Shown: positions 44,407-54,289 of the stretch, piece by piece | How positions within the stretch are numbered: position 1 is the first letter of the stretch | Layout: the number at the start of each line of letters is the position of its first letter | Source: SCGC-AAA076-P13 sp905478035 | GTDB lineage: Bacteria > Pseudomonadota > Gammaproteobacteria > Magnimaribacterales > D2472 | DNA length: 64,000 nucleotides | Direction: 5' to 3' | Assembly: GCA_943846785.1 (NCBI GenBank) | Contig: OX044367.1 | Span: 558,001-622,000, forward strand | Notes under the pieces: generated by a model | Database searches by the model: none | Seen by the model: the letters and a program-made list of their open reading frames with translations, nothing else | Told to the model about the DNA's origin: nothing | Position numbers and translations under genes: made by a program

Positions 44407-45857
44407 GATATATCCTCTCCATGAGGAGTCTTAAGGTGAAAATCAGAAGTTTTTTGAAAATTATGAGCAAATTGAAGCATCTTACTTTCTTCAAGAAAAT
44501 TACCAATTAATTGCAGTCCAATAGGTTTTTTATTAACAAAACCATTTGGCAAAGATAGCGCAGGAAGTCCGGCTAAGTTAGCAGGAATTGTAAATAAATC
44601 TTCTAGATACATCTGAATAGGGTCGCTACCTTTTGAACCAGCTTCGAATGCTGTGCCTCTTGTGGTAGGGGACATAATCACATCTACTTTTGAGAATGCA
44701 CCGTCAAAATCATTTTTAATTAACCTTCTTACTTGTTGCGCTTTTTTATAGTAAGCATCATAAAAGCCTGCAGATAAAACGTATGAACCAATTAGAATTC
44801 TTCTTTTAACCTCATCTCCAAATCCTTCGGATCTTGTTCTAATATATAAATCCTCTAGATTTTTAGGATCATCACATCTGGTACCAAACTTTACTCCATC
44901 AAACCTAGATAGATTTGATGAACATTCTGCTGGAGCTACAACGTAATATGTTGGAACAGATAATGAGATATTTGGTAGAGATATCTCTACGAATTCTGCT
45001 CCTAGAGATTCATAATGTTTTTTTGAATCTTCAAATACCTGAACAACATCACTATCAAGCTTTGAAAGATCAAATTCTTTGACGATACCAATTTTCATTC
45101 CTTTTATTGGTTTGTCTAAATCTTCTGTAAAGTCTGGTATTGGCTCATTCAATGAAGTTGTATCTTTTAAATCATGTGAGCACATTTCATTAAGTAAGAT
45201 TGCACAATCCTCTGCAGTCCTAGCCATTGGTCCAGCCTGATCTAAACTTGATGCAAAAGCAATCATTCCCCATCTTGAAATTCTTCCATAAGTTGGCTTT
45301 AAACCTGTTATTCCACACAATGAAGCTGGTTGACGAATTGAACCACCAGTATCCGTTCCTGTTGCAGCTGGAACTATCCCACTTGAAACAGCAGATGCAG
45401 AGCCTCCTGAACTTCCTCCAGGTACTAAGTTCTTACCCCAAGGATTTATTACATTCCCATAAAAACTTGTTTCATTAGATGAGCCCATAGCAAACTCATC
45501 CATATTTGTTTTACCAATAGAAATACATCCAGCCCTCTCAAGATTAGTAATAACAGTTGCTGAATAGGGCGGTATAAAGTTCGATAACATATTTGAACCA
45601 CATGTTGTTCGAAGATCCTTGGTACAAAATAAGTCTTTTTGAGCAATTGGTATTCCTGATAAAACTGATTCATTTCTTTCATTATCAAGTGACATTGCAT
45701 TCTCAATTGCAGGATCTTTATTAAGAGTTATAAAAGCATTTAGATCCGAGTTAGATTCTATTAATGAAAAAGTTTCTTTAACAAGTTCTAAATGGGAAAT
45801 ATCCCTTTTTTGAATCATACTCGAGAGATCTTTTATGGTTTTATACTGAATACTCAT
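44403..45857 (-). CDS. gatA: Asp-tRNA(Asn)/Glu-tRNA(Gln) amidotransferase subunit A
   Basis: Amidase subunit that releases ammonia from glutamine. It has 484 residues. The amidase-signature triad is visible: Lys in IPIAQKDLF, the cis-Ser in GGSSGGSASAVSSG and the nucleophile Ser in GTDTGGSIRQPA. It overlaps both neighbours by 4 bases, so the three subunits are tightly coupled. Confidence 0.97.
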   Translation of the reverse strand: MSIQYKTIKDLSSMIQKRDISHLELVKETFSLIESNSDLNAFITLNKDPAIENAMSLDNERNESVLSGIPIAQKDLFCTKDLRTTCGSNMLSNFIPPYSATVITNLERAGCISIGKTNMDEFAMGSSNETSFYGNVINPWGKNLVPGGSSGGSASAVSSGIVPAATGTDTGGSIRQPASLCGITGLKPTYGRISRWGMIAFASSLDQAGPMARTAEDCAILLNEMCSHDLKDTTSLNEPIPDFTEDLDKPIKGMKIGIVKEFDLSKLDSDVVQVFEDSKKHYESLGAEFVEISLPNISLSVPTYYVVAPAECSSNLSRFDGVKFGTRCDDPKNLEDLYIRTRSEGFGDEVKRRILIGSYVLSAGFYDAYYKKAQQVRRLIKNDFDGAFSKVDVIMSPTTRGTAFEAGSKGSDPIQMYLEDLFTIPANLAGLPALSLPNGFVNKKPIGLQLIGNFLEESKMLQFAHNFQKTSDFHLKTPHGEDIS

Positions 45858-46135
45858 TCAACAACTCTTGGAACTAAAAAATAATCTTCATTTGATTTAG
45901 GTGATCTTTCAAGAAATTTATCTTTTCTATTTTTAGCAGTAACTATATCTTCGCGAGTATGAGCTTTCTTTTCTAATGGGTTTGTAAGTGGCTCTATCCC
46001 ATCAACCTCAGCACTATCTAATTGATCAACAAATTTAATAATATTTTCAAGATCTGATGTTATTTTATCTTCATTATCTTCATTCAATGCAATTCTTGAA
46101 AGATAAGCTATAGTTGTAACTGTTTTCTTGTCCAT
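45854..46135 (-). CDS. gatC: Asp-tRNA(Asn)/Glu-tRNA(Gln) amidotransferase subunit C
   Basis: Small belt subunit that holds GatA and GatB together. It has 93 residues from the ATG at 46135, aligning with family members (TVTTIAYLSRIALNED, then DQLDSAEVDGIEPLTNP and REDIV). The open frame reaches 46225 but the added 30 residues are unlike GatC. A TATAAT on the minus strand (46153-46148) would give a leader of only about 5 bases; no ribosome-binding site is seen. Confidence 0.93.
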   Translation of the reverse strand: MDKKTVTTIAYLSRIALNEDNEDKITSDLENIIKFVDQLDSAEVDGIEPLTNPLEKKAHTREDIVTAKNRKDKFLERSPKSNEDYFLVPRVVE

Positions 46136-46211
46136 ATATAGGATATTATTATAAATAGATGGGGATATTAACCCAACTAAACTATTAATTACATATTTTT
46201 TAAGGATTACC

Positions 46212-47261
46212 GTGGAATTCAACATTTTTAAGACAATTAGAGGGTATTTTTCTAATGATTTATCAATAGATCTAGGAACTGCAAATACTCTTATTTATAC
46301 CAAAGATGTTGGTATTGTTCTTGATGAGCCCTCCGTCGTGGCAATTAGAGAAGCAAGAGGTCAAAAGACTGTTGTTGCAGTAGGTTCAGAAGCTAAAAAA
46401 ATGCTTGGAAGAACTCCAGGAAATATAAAAGCAATCCGTCCTTTGTCTGAAGGCGTTATAGCTGATTTCCAGGTTACAGAAAAAATGCTTCAACATTTTA
46501 TTGCTAAAGTGCATGAACAAAGATTTATAAAACCAAGTCCAAGAGTATTAGTTTGTGTTCCTTGTAGATCTACTCAAGTAGAAAGAAGAGCAATTAGAGA
46601 GTCTGTACTTGGTGCAGGAGCTAGAGATGTTAAGTTAATAGAAGAGCCTATGGCAGCAGCTATAGGAGCAGGTTTGCCAGTTGAAGAAGCCAGTGGAAAC
46701 ATGGTTGTAGATATTGGAGGTGGCACATCAGAAATTGCAATATTATCTTTAAATGGAGTTGTATATGCTGAATCAGTAAAAATTGGTGGCGACAAGATGG
46801 ATGAATCAATTACATCATGGATTAGAAGAAACTATGGCTGTGTCATTGGTGAGTCAACTGCAGAAAAAATAAAATATACTATTGGCTGCGCTACTCCTGA
46901 GTCTGAAAAGCTTGAAATGTCTATAACTGGAAGAAATTTAGCAGAAGGCATACCTGAAACCTTTACTATAAACAGTGACCAAATATTTGATGCTATGAAA
47001 GATCCTTTGTATGGGATAGTTAGAGCTATAAGAAATGCTCTTGAGCTTTCTCCGCCTGAGCTGGCTGCTGATATAGCTGAAAGGGGTATAGTTTTAACTG
47101 GCGGTGGCGCTTTAATGAGAGATTTAGATAAACTTATTTCTAGCTCAACAGGTATTCCTGTTATTGTTGCAGAAGATCCTTTAACTTGTGTTGCAAGAGG
47201 GGGCGGTCAAGCCCTTGAGATAATGGATAAATATAATATAGATCTTCTCTCTTCTGAGTAA
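46212..47261 (+). CDS. mreB: Rod-shape determining protein MreB
   Basis: Actin-like filament protein that guides the elongation machinery of the cell wall. It has 349 residues with a GTG start and AAGGA 5 bases upstream. Actin-fold phosphate loops are visible: IDLGTANTLIY (phosphate 1), VVDIGGGTSEIA (phosphate 2) and GIVLTGGGALM (adenosine). Its presence implies a rod-shaped or at least MreB-organised cell. It leads mreB-mreC-mreD and is divergent from gatCAB. Confidence 0.97.
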   Translation: MEFNIFKTIRGYFSNDLSIDLGTANTLIYTKDVGIVLDEPSVVAIREARGQKTVVAVGSEAKKMLGRTPGNIKAIRPLSEGVIADFQVTEKMLQHFIAKVHEQRFIKPSPRVLVCVPCRSTQVERRAIRESVLGAGARDVKLIEEPMAAAIGAGLPVEEASGNMVVDIGGGTSEIAILSLNGVVYAESVKIGGDKMDESITSWIRRNYGCVIGESTAEKIKYTIGCATPESEKLEMSITGRNLAEGIPETFTINSDQIFDAMKDPLYGIVRAIRNALELSPPELAADIAERGIVLTGGGALMRDLDKLISSSTGIPVIVAEDPLTCVARGGGQALEIMDKYNIDLLSSE

Positions 47262-47266
47262 AAATC

Positions 47267-48100
47267 ATGTCGAGGGTAGCACCCACTAGTGGCTCTAAAA
47301 CTTTATCTTTTATTTTTATTGCCCTTTCGGCACTCTTACTTTATCTAGATATTACATACAAAAGTTTTGAAGGAATAAAAAATTCATATAAGTCTTTTGC
47401 TATATCCTCATCTTATGTATTAAAAACAATTTCAATAGACCCGTTGTTAAATATTTACAATTTACTTACAGACAAGTCAAAGCTTATAAAAGAAAATAAA
47501 AAACTAAAATTAGAATTAGATGAAAGCTATTTATCAAATTTCATTATTTCTTCAGACTCTAAATTTTTTGCAGATGACAATTTAATAAAGACTTTCCTTA
47601 AAAAAAATCAAATAACAAACATTTTCTATCTCGCAAAAACAAAATCTTTTGATACACAGCTTTATTTTTGTTGCAATCAACATAGGTTATTTATAGAGAT
47701 ATTAAATAAACCAAATAATAATTTTGTTGGAAATTCAGTTATAAATAGCTCAGGTATTATTGGTCAAATTATTTATGATAAGGGTTTGCAAGAGGTGCTT
47801 TTATTAAGTGATACAACTCATGTTCTTCCGGTAGAGTCTGGAGAATATTTTTGCAATGCAAGGGGTAGTGGTCTTCCAGGTAAAATTTCTTGTACCTATA
47901 GTTCTTTAATTTGGCCAGTTGAAATAATACAAGGTCAAAGTTTTTATTCTTCTGGTTTGGGAGGCATATATCCAAGAGGAATATTAATTGGTCATGTAAG
48001 CCAAATTAATAGAATTGATGAGGTTCTTATTGAATTTGAAATCGATCTTATTTCTAGTCCCCTTCAAGAAAACATATTTGGAGTGTTGGATCGCTCATGA
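47267..48100 (+). CDS. mreC: Rod-shape determining protein MreC
   Basis: Periplasmic partner of MreB that binds the penicillin-binding proteins of the elongasome. It has 277 residues: one N-terminal transmembrane helix (about 13-32), a coiled coil (about 65-95, rich in K, L and E) and a two-barrel domain with GIIGQIIYDKGLQEVLLLSD and YPRGILIGHVSQI, typical of MreC. It overlaps mreD by 4 bases. Confidence 0.92.
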   Translation: MSRVAPTSGSKTLSFIFIALSALLLYLDITYKSFEGIKNSYKSFAISSSYVLKTISIDPLLNIYNLLTDKSKLIKENKKLKLELDESYLSNFIISSDSKFFADDNLIKTFLKKNQITNIFYLAKTKSFDTQLYFCCNQHRLFIEILNKPNNNFVGNSVINSSGIIGQIIYDKGLQEVLLLSDTTHVLPVESGEYFCNARGSGLPGKISCTYSSLIWPVEIIQGQSFYSSGLGGIYPRGILIGHVSQINRIDEVLIEFEIDLISSPLQENIFGVLDRS

Positions 48101-48573
48101 GTAATATAAGCCTCTTTAAAACATTATTATTATTATTCATAGCTGATTACTTTGAATCTCTTATCGCACCAATATTGATAAATGCTTATATAAATCTGCC
48201 AATAACTTTCTTAATATTTAGCTATATTATTTATAAATCTAGATCTAATTCAGGTCCCATCTTTGCTTTCTCAATAGGTTTATATGTTGACATTATTTCA
48301 GATTCACCAATCGGCCTAAATGCTATACTTTTTTGCTTAATGTCTTACTTGGTCAATAGCTATTCAAATACTTTTAGGCTTTTTTCATATTTTCAAGTTT
48401 GTTTATTTTTTAGTGCTTCTTCCTTATTTTTTATAGGCTTTAAAAATCTATTTATAAATATAGATAACTTTTCTTATTTAGAGCTATTCATAAGTTTTGT
48501 TTTTAATAGTGTATTTTTTGTGCTATTGGCAATTCCGAAATTTAATTTTTTAAAGTCTGGATCTAGAAGATAG
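48097..48573 (+). CDS. mreD: Rod-shape determining protein MreD
   Basis: Inner-membrane elongasome subunit, 158 residues with about five transmembrane helices. Similarity is weak, as is normal for MreD; GLYVDIISDSPIGLNAI matches the family's G-hydrophobic-D-hydrophobic-G-NA block. The assignment rests on this and on position directly after mreC. maf and rng, usually next, are missing; a YhdP-like gene follows 11 bases later. Confidence 0.85.
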   Translation: MSNISLFKTLLLLFIADYFESLIAPILINAYINLPITFLIFSYIIYKSRSNSGPIFAFSIGLYVDIISDSPIGLNAILFCLMSYLVNSYSNTFRLFSYFQVCLFFSASSLFFIGFKNLFINIDNFSYLELFISFVFNSVFFVLLAIPKFNFLKSGSRR

Positions 48574-48584
48574 TAGATTTTATT

Positions 48585-50930
48585 ATGAAATTAATTAAAA
48601 AATTATCCTTATATTTGCTTTATTTGATTTGTTTTTTTATTTCGTTATCGCTTATTAGTTATTCCTTATTAATATATAGACCAAGCACAGTAACTAAAAT
48701 ACTTGATACATTTTTTATCTTAGATTACTCATTAGAAATTCAATCAGTAAGCTCAAACCATTCTTTTTTAAAACCTGAATTTAGTTTTGAAAAGATTCAA
48801 ATTTTTAATTTGAATCAAGACGAAATAATATCAATACCAAATATAAAATTTGGAATTAATATTATTTCTTCATTATCAAGTGGATATTTCAATCTCTCTT
48901 TATTAGAGATAGACTCTTTTCAAAGTAAAAATACAAAATCTAATAAAACATCTGAATCAATCTTTATAAAAGGTAATAATTTAAAAATAAATAATCAAAA
49001 TTTACAAATCTCATCAGAATATTTTGAGATCGTAATCAATAATTTAAATTCAAAAATTTTATTTGCTAATGGTTTTATTAATTCATATCCATACTCAAAA
49101 ATTAATGTATTTTTAGATAGCAGATTAGATAACATATATTATTCTAGTGATCATTTTTTTGATGAATATTTTCTAGAAAAAAACAATTTATTTGATTTGT
49201 CCTCTTTTAAAGATAGTAAGATCAATCTTAATTTAAAAACAAAAGGTATTTTCAACTTTACGACCAATAAATCTGAAAGGTTTGATAAATTTTATTTCAA
49301 TAATTCTATGCTTGAAAATGAGTCAGGCTTTAAAACTGATGGCATAACTGCAAATCTTTATTCAGGAATAGATAAATCAATTCATGGCCTTTTTAGTGCG
49401 TCGATTCCAGATCAGAATATCAATGGAACCATTTCATACAGTCAAAAAGATAATCTTAGAATAAGATCAAATTTGTTAATAGATATGTCAAACATAATTC
49501 CATCGAATCAGTATTTAGCCCCTATTGGAAATGAATTTTTTAAAATAATAATGACAATAAAACAAAAACAAACATCAATGGAGTTATATACCGATTTTAC
49601 CAATACGATTTTTAAATCAAGCCTAGATGATTTAAAAAAACCAATTAATGAAATACTTGAAACCTCAATTTCAATTGAGGATATGTCGCAAGCATCATAT
49701 TTAATTAAAAATAAAAAGTTTCATTCATTTGTTGATAAAAATAATAATGGTTTTTTTGCATTTGGCGACGTCTTTAATTCAGAAATTCAATTAAAAGAAT
49801 TTAAAGATGGTTTTTATATATTTTTAGATCTTAAAGAATTAAATTTAGACAATATTTTATATGCTCAATCAGATATCGAGGAAGAATCATCAATCAAGCA
49901 AATTAGAATTAAAGCACAAGAGTTTAATTTCCTTAATAATTTATATCTTAATCAATCCATCGATATTTTTTTTAATGAAGAAATAGCAGCCATTCTTTCT
50001 GGAAATGATTTAAATGGAAATATAAATATTGATAAAACTAATTTTATTAAAATTAATCTCAATAAAACTAAGTTTAATTTCAAAGGTTTGGATATTGCAC
50101 AAAGTAATCTTGCTTCTGATTTGAGTACCATTAGTCTAAGGTTTATTGGAAAAGATATACAAACTGAAGATGAGTTATTCCAGGATATAGATTTTTATCT
50201 TTTAAAAAATAAAAATATTCTCACAATAGATAATATTAAAATTGATAGTCAAAGACTAAAAATTAGCCCAAATATAAAAAATGAAAAAGCGTATATAAGT
50301 TATAACAATGTTAGTGATTTATATAAGCTCAGGGGCGCATATAAAATAGATAATTCCTCTGGTTATTTTAATAATATATTGAATTATGATTTTAACCTTC
50401 TTGAAACAGATTTAAATATACAATGGAATAGCTTAAGTTCTCTAACAAATTTGGAGGGACGACTTAATTTTTTAGTTAAAGATTTAAATATTAATAGAGA
50501 AATTCCAGACTCTACTCTATTAAGGGCATTAAAAATATTAAATTTAAACGCTATAGTCGATGGTGTTGAGGAATCTCAAGATAACAAGCTTTTTATTAAT
50601 AGGGCCGATGGTAATATTATCATAGGTAAGAAAAGAGCATTAATTAGTGCGCCAATCAAAATTGAAACCACCGAAGCGAGCATGAGATGGAATGGCGAAA
50701 TTTTAAAAAACAGTAAGGGTGAACTCAGTAACCTAAATTTGGATTTATCAATGAGATTAAAAATCTCAGAAAATATTCCATGGTATGCAGCTATTTTTGG
50801 AGGTATGCCAGCTCTTGCAGGCGGAGTAGTGCTAGAAAATATTTTTGAGGATGCAATAGAAGATGCGTCAACAATTAATTTTAAGATGAAAGGGACTGTA
50901 GATGACCCTAATTTAATTAGATTAAATTAA
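48585..50930 (+). CDS. YhdP-like AsmA-family envelope protein
   Basis: Large envelope protein with one N-terminal transmembrane helix (about 8-32) and a long beta-rich periplasmic body; E. coli YhdP is one of the AsmA-like bridges thought to move phospholipids to the outer membrane. It has 781 residues, against about 1260 for E. coli YhdP. The C-terminus is the best match: WNGEILKN, PWYAAIFGGMPALAGGVVLENIFED and INFKMKGTVDDPNL. Its place after mreD, where Pseudomonas has rng-yhdP, supports the call. The body is Asn/Ile/Lys-rich, reflecting low GC. Its end overlaps mgtE by 9 bases. Confidence 0.8.
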   Translation: MKLIKKLSLYLLYLICFFISLSLISYSLLIYRPSTVTKILDTFFILDYSLEIQSVSSNHSFLKPEFSFEKIQIFNLNQDEIISIPNIKFGINIISSLSSGYFNLSLLEIDSFQSKNTKSNKTSESIFIKGNNLKINNQNLQISSEYFEIVINNLNSKILFANGFINSYPYSKINVFLDSRLDNIYYSSDHFFDEYFLEKNNLFDLSSFKDSKINLNLKTKGIFNFTTNKSERFDKFYFNNSMLENESGFKTDGITANLYSGIDKSIHGLFSASIPDQNINGTISYSQKDNLRIRSNLLIDMSNIIPSNQYLAPIGNEFFKIIMTIKQKQTSMELYTDFTNTIFKSSLDDLKKPINEILETSISIEDMSQASYLIKNKKFHSFVDKNNNGFFAFGDVFNSEIQLKEFKDGFYIFLDLKELNLDNILYAQSDIEEESSIKQIRIKAQEFNFLNNLYLNQSIDIFFNEEIAAILSGNDLNGNINIDKTNFIKINLNKTKFNFKGLDIAQSNLASDLSTISLRFIGKDIQTEDELFQDIDFYLLKNKNILTIDNIKIDSQRLKISPNIKNEKAYISYNNVSDLYKLRGAYKIDNSSGYFNNILNYDFNLLETDLNIQWNSLSSLTNLEGRLNFLVKDLNINREIPDSTLLRALKILNLNAIVDGVEESQDNKLFINRADGNIIIGKKRALISAPIKIETTEASMRWNGEILKNSKGELSNLNLDLSMRLKISENIPWYAAIFGGMPALAGGVVLENIFEDAIEDASTINFKMKGTVDDPNLIRLN

Positions 50931-52262
50931 GAAGATTGTTGCAAGTCCTAGAAATGATAAAAATCCTACAACATCTGTCACAGTAGTTACAACCACACTC
51001 CCTGCAATTGCAGGATCTTGTTTGAAATGCCTTAATATAAGAGGAACAAAAACACCGGCCATAACTGAGCTAATAAGATTAATAATCAAAGCGCAAGAAA
51101 TTAGGATTGATAGTATGATTTCATTGAACCAAACATAGGTCGCAGCTCCTACAAGAACAGACAAAACTATACCATTTAAAATAGACACAGCTAACTCTCT
51201 TTTTAGAAGCCATCTTAGGTTTGAAGAACTAATTTGCTCTAAAGTTAACCCCCTAAGAACTATGGTTAGAGTTTGTGTTGCAGCAACACCGCCCATACTT
51301 GCAACTATAGGCATCAATATTGCTAAATAAACAATTTGATCAAGAGTATCTTTAAATATATTTATTGTCATGGACGCTATGAATGCAGTTATTAGATTCA
51401 TACTTAACCAAAAAACTCTACTTTTTGCAGCTCTGCCAGGAGGTGCGAATGTATCTTCAGCAACACCTGCCATACCCAAAAAGTTTTGGTCAGCATCTTC
51501 TCTTATCACATCAACAACATCATCAATCGTTATTCTGCCAATAAGCTTACCTGATGCATCAACCACAGCTGAAGAAATTAAGTCATTTCTTTCAAATAAA
51601 GTGGCAACTTCTTTGTCTTCTTGTTCAACAAGTATTGGCAATACGTCAGTCTCCATAACTTCTCTAACTGTTAATGAAAGCTTGCTTGTAATAATTTTAC
51701 TTATAGAAAGTTCACCAACATATTTATCATTTTTTGAGACTACAAAAATTTTATCTGTGTTTTGAGGTAGCTCATCTTGATCCCTCAGGTAGTTAATAAC
51801 TACTTCTATAGTATGGCTAGGCCTAACACTAATAACATCAGTATTTAAGAGGCCACCAGCTGTATCATCTGGAAAAGTAAGACCTAATTCGATCCTTTTT
51901 CTATCTCTTAGAGACATTTTAGATAAAATATTTTTCATTCTATCTTCTGGAAGATTCTGGAGAATATCAACAACTTCGTCGGGTTCTAATTCTTTTACAG
52001 CCTCAGCTAGCTCATCATTAGAAATATTTGAAATAAGATCTTGTTGAATCTCTTCGCCAAGATCTGAAAGAACATCTCCTTCTTCATTTATTTTTAAAAG
52101 AGAAAATAAAAGTTGTCTTTGTTTGGGAGGAGATGATTCAAGCACATGGGCTATCTCAGAAGAAGACATTTTATTAAGTAGGCGTCTTATTTCATTCGGT
52201 GATAGCTCTGAAAATTTATCTAAAATAATATTTAAATTCTCTAGAATATCTGAATTATCCAT
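50922..52262 (-). CDS. mgtE: Magnesium transporter MgtE
   Basis: Magnesium channel with a cytosolic gate. It has 446 residues: the superhelical MgtE_N domain (about 15-125, DEVVDILQNLPEDRMKNIL), two CBS domains (about 135-255), and five C-terminal transmembrane helices beginning with SRVFWLSMNLITAFIA. The channel signature PIVASMGGVAATQTLTIVLRGL and the late PLILRHFKQDPAIAGSVVVTTVTD, in parts, are present. It is the last gene of the kdsD-lptA-lptB-rpoN-mgtE set. Confidence 0.95.
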   Translation of the reverse strand: MDNSDILENLNIILDKFSELSPNEIRRLLNKMSSSEIAHVLESSPPKQRQLLFSLLKINEEGDVLSDLGEEIQQDLISNISNDELAEAVKELEPDEVVDILQNLPEDRMKNILSKMSLRDRKRIELGLTFPDDTAGGLLNTDVISVRPSHTIEVVINYLRDQDELPQNTDKIFVVSKNDKYVGELSISKIITSKLSLTVREVMETDVLPILVEQEDKEVATLFERNDLISSAVVDASGKLIGRITIDDVVDVIREDADQNFLGMAGVAEDTFAPPGRAAKSRVFWLSMNLITAFIASMTINIFKDTLDQIVYLAILMPIVASMGGVAATQTLTIVLRGLTLEQISSSNLRWLLKRELAVSILNGIVLSVLVGAATYVWFNEIILSILISCALIINLISSVMAGVFVPLILRHFKQDPAIAGSVVVTTVTDVVGFLSFLGLATIFLI

Positions 52263-52291
52263 ATACCAATTCTACATTAACTAAAAAAAAT

Positions 52292-53560
52292 TTATCGATT
52301 CCTAGATGAAGGTAAATTAAGCTTTTTTCTATACTTAGTAATAGTTCTTCTAGCTAAATTAAACCCTCTCTTATTTAATTCAATTGCAATTCTATTATCA
52401 CTTTTAGGATGCTTTTCCTCTTCAACTATATTTTCAATAAGCTGCATAAGTTGAAGTGGGGTTACACTTCTTGTTTTAGAGACAGATGATACTAATAACG
52501 ATTTTAAAAGCATTACACCTTTCGGGGTATCTATGTATTTTGATCTTAAAATTCTAGAAATTGTTGATGGATGAAGCCCTAATTCTTCAGCTAGCTCTTT
52601 ATTTGACAACGGGTTTATTTTTAATGGATTTTCACCAAAAAATGATATTTGTTTTTTACAAATTAATTCTCCGACCTTAAAAACAGTGTCATTTCTTTTC
52701 TTTACTGATGAAACAAGCCATCGTGCATCTTGAATTTTCTCAGTTAGTTGTTTATTTGGAGTTTTTTTTAATTCTTCACTTACTTTTTTAAGCAGGTCTT
52801 CATCAATATTTATTTTTGGAAAATTATCAGTTACAAAGTCTGTCAATAATTTACTGTTTTCTAATCTTATCTTTATGTCCGGTATGACAAAATTAGTTTT
52901 CTCATAGTTCAGTCCTGGGCTCAGATCACATGATTTAATTTCTTGTATTGCCTTATCAATTTCACTTTTTTTATAGCCAGATAAAATTAGCTCACTTCTA
53001 ATACCCTCAAGATCATCAGATTTATTTTGAAGTAGAATTTTATCTGCAATAATCCTGATTTTTTGAGGTAATTTTTTTTTCGATATTTGAATTTTTATAC
53101 ATTCTTTAAAGTTTCTATAGCCAATTCCAGCTGGCTCAAGGTTGTGAATGATATCCTTTAAAACACTTTCAATTTCATGAAAATGAAATTTGAAGTTCAT
53201 TAGAGATTCAAGCTCATCTATATCATCATGCAGTTGACCAGATTCGTCTAAGCTATCAATTATAATTTGGGCTATTGCTATTTTATTTGTATCAAGACCA
53301 AGATCATCAACTTGTTTAATAAGTCTCTCTCTAAGGCTTTCAGATGCAGATATTTCAAAATTAAATTCATCAGCGCTGGTCTTAAAATCGAATTCTTCAA
53401 AATCCTCTTTTTCAACAAAAGGATTTGTTTGTATTTCATTATCAATCTTTTGAATTAGTTCATATCTTGATAATTGAAGCAAATCAATTGATTTTTTCAG
53501 CAATGGTGTCAATGAGACCTTTTGTTTTTGCTTAAATTCTTTAATTAAGGATATAGCCAT
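52292..53560 (-). CDS. rpoN: RNA polymerase sigma-54 factor
   Basis: Alternative sigma factor for -24/-12 promoters, needing enhancer-binding ATPases. It has 422 residues, shorter than E. coli (477). Region I is Q/L-rich (QKQKVSLTPLLKKSIDLLQLS), the core-binding region is central, and the C-terminus has the HTH (NKELAEELGLHPSTISRIL) and the RpoN box ARRTITKYR near 403. lptB lies upstream as usual, but hpf, ptsN and rapZ, which normally follow rpoN, are replaced by mgtE. Confidence 0.96.
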   Translation of the reverse strand: MAISLIKEFKQKQKVSLTPLLKKSIDLLQLSRYELIQKIDNEIQTNPFVEKEDFEEFDFKTSADEFNFEISASESLRERLIKQVDDLGLDTNKIAIAQIIIDSLDESGQLHDDIDELESLMNFKFHFHEIESVLKDIIHNLEPAGIGYRNFKECIKIQISKKKLPQKIRIIADKILLQNKSDDLEGIRSELILSGYKKSEIDKAIQEIKSCDLSPGLNYEKTNFVIPDIKIRLENSKLLTDFVTDNFPKINIDEDLLKKVSEELKKTPNKQLTEKIQDARWLVSSVKKRNDTVFKVGELICKKQISFFGENPLKINPLSNKELAEELGLHPSTISRILRSKYIDTPKGVMLLKSLLVSSVSKTRSVTPLQLMQLIENIVEEEKHPKSDNRIAIELNKRGFNLARRTITKYRKKLNLPSSRNR

Positions 53561-53563
53561 TTT

Positions 53564-54277
53564 CTAACTATACATATTACCAAGATAGACTTTTTTAACT
53601 AATTCATCCTTAATTAGTTCTTCACTTATTCCCTTCGCAATAACCTGACCATTATTTATAACAATTGCATTATCACAAATATCTAGAGCCTCTCTTACAT
53701 TATGGTCAGTAATAAGAATAGCAATACCCTTATCTTTTAAATTTTTTAAAACTTTTTTTATTTCATCTATAGCAATAGGATCTATTCCAGCAAAAGGCTC
53801 ATCCAAAAGTATTATCTTTGGAGAGGCGGCTAGTGTTCTCGCTATTTCCACTTTCCTACGTTGGCCACCTGATAGCTGCCTTCCTTTGTGGTTTAGAATT
53901 TCTTTAAGACTAAATTCTTCAATTGATTGATTCATAAACTTATCAATATTATTTTTGTCTTTAAAGGATATTTCTGCAAGCCCATAAAGGTTTTCATAAA
54001 CAGTTAATTCTTGGAAGATTGAAGGCTCTTGAGGTAAATATTTAATACCCATATTAGACCTTTTATGCATTGGAAGATGAGAGACATCTAAATTATTAAA
54101 AATAATTTCTCCAGATTCAAGTGGTATAAGTCCAGCTATCAAATAGAATGTAGTAGTTTTTCCTGCTCCATTTGGACCCAATAAACCATTTATAGATCCT
54201 TTATTAATTTCGAAGCTAATTTCATTAACAATAATTTTATCTTTTATGGACTTAGAAACTTTTTTTAAATTTAGCAT
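53564..54277 (-). CDS. lptB: LPS export ATP-binding protein LptB
   Basis: ATPase that powers LptFG. It has 237 residues. Walker A GPNGAGKT at 34-41, signature LSGGQ at 135-139 and Walker B IILLDEP with Glu160 are intact, followed by the ITDHNVREALDICD switch typical of LptB. It lies between lptA and rpoN, 3 bases before the latter, the conserved order. The permeases are encoded at 3.3-5.5 kb. Confidence 0.96.
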   Translation of the reverse strand: MLNLKKVSKSIKDKIIVNEISFEINKGSINGLLGPNGAGKTTTFYLIAGLIPLESGEIIFNNLDVSHLPMHKRSNMGIKYLPQEPSIFQELTVYENLYGLAEISFKDKNNIDKFMNQSIEEFSLKEILNHKGRQLSGGQRRKVEIARTLAASPKIILLDEPFAGIDPIAIDEIKKVLKNLKDKGIAILITDHNVREALDICDNAIVINNGQVIAKGISEELIKDELVKKVYLGNMYS

Positions 54278-54289
54278 TTTAATATCAAG

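Noticed and set aside
46136..46225. Longer gatC start at 46225
   Set aside because: GatC proteins begin at the ATG at 46135; the extension crosses the divergent mreB start region.
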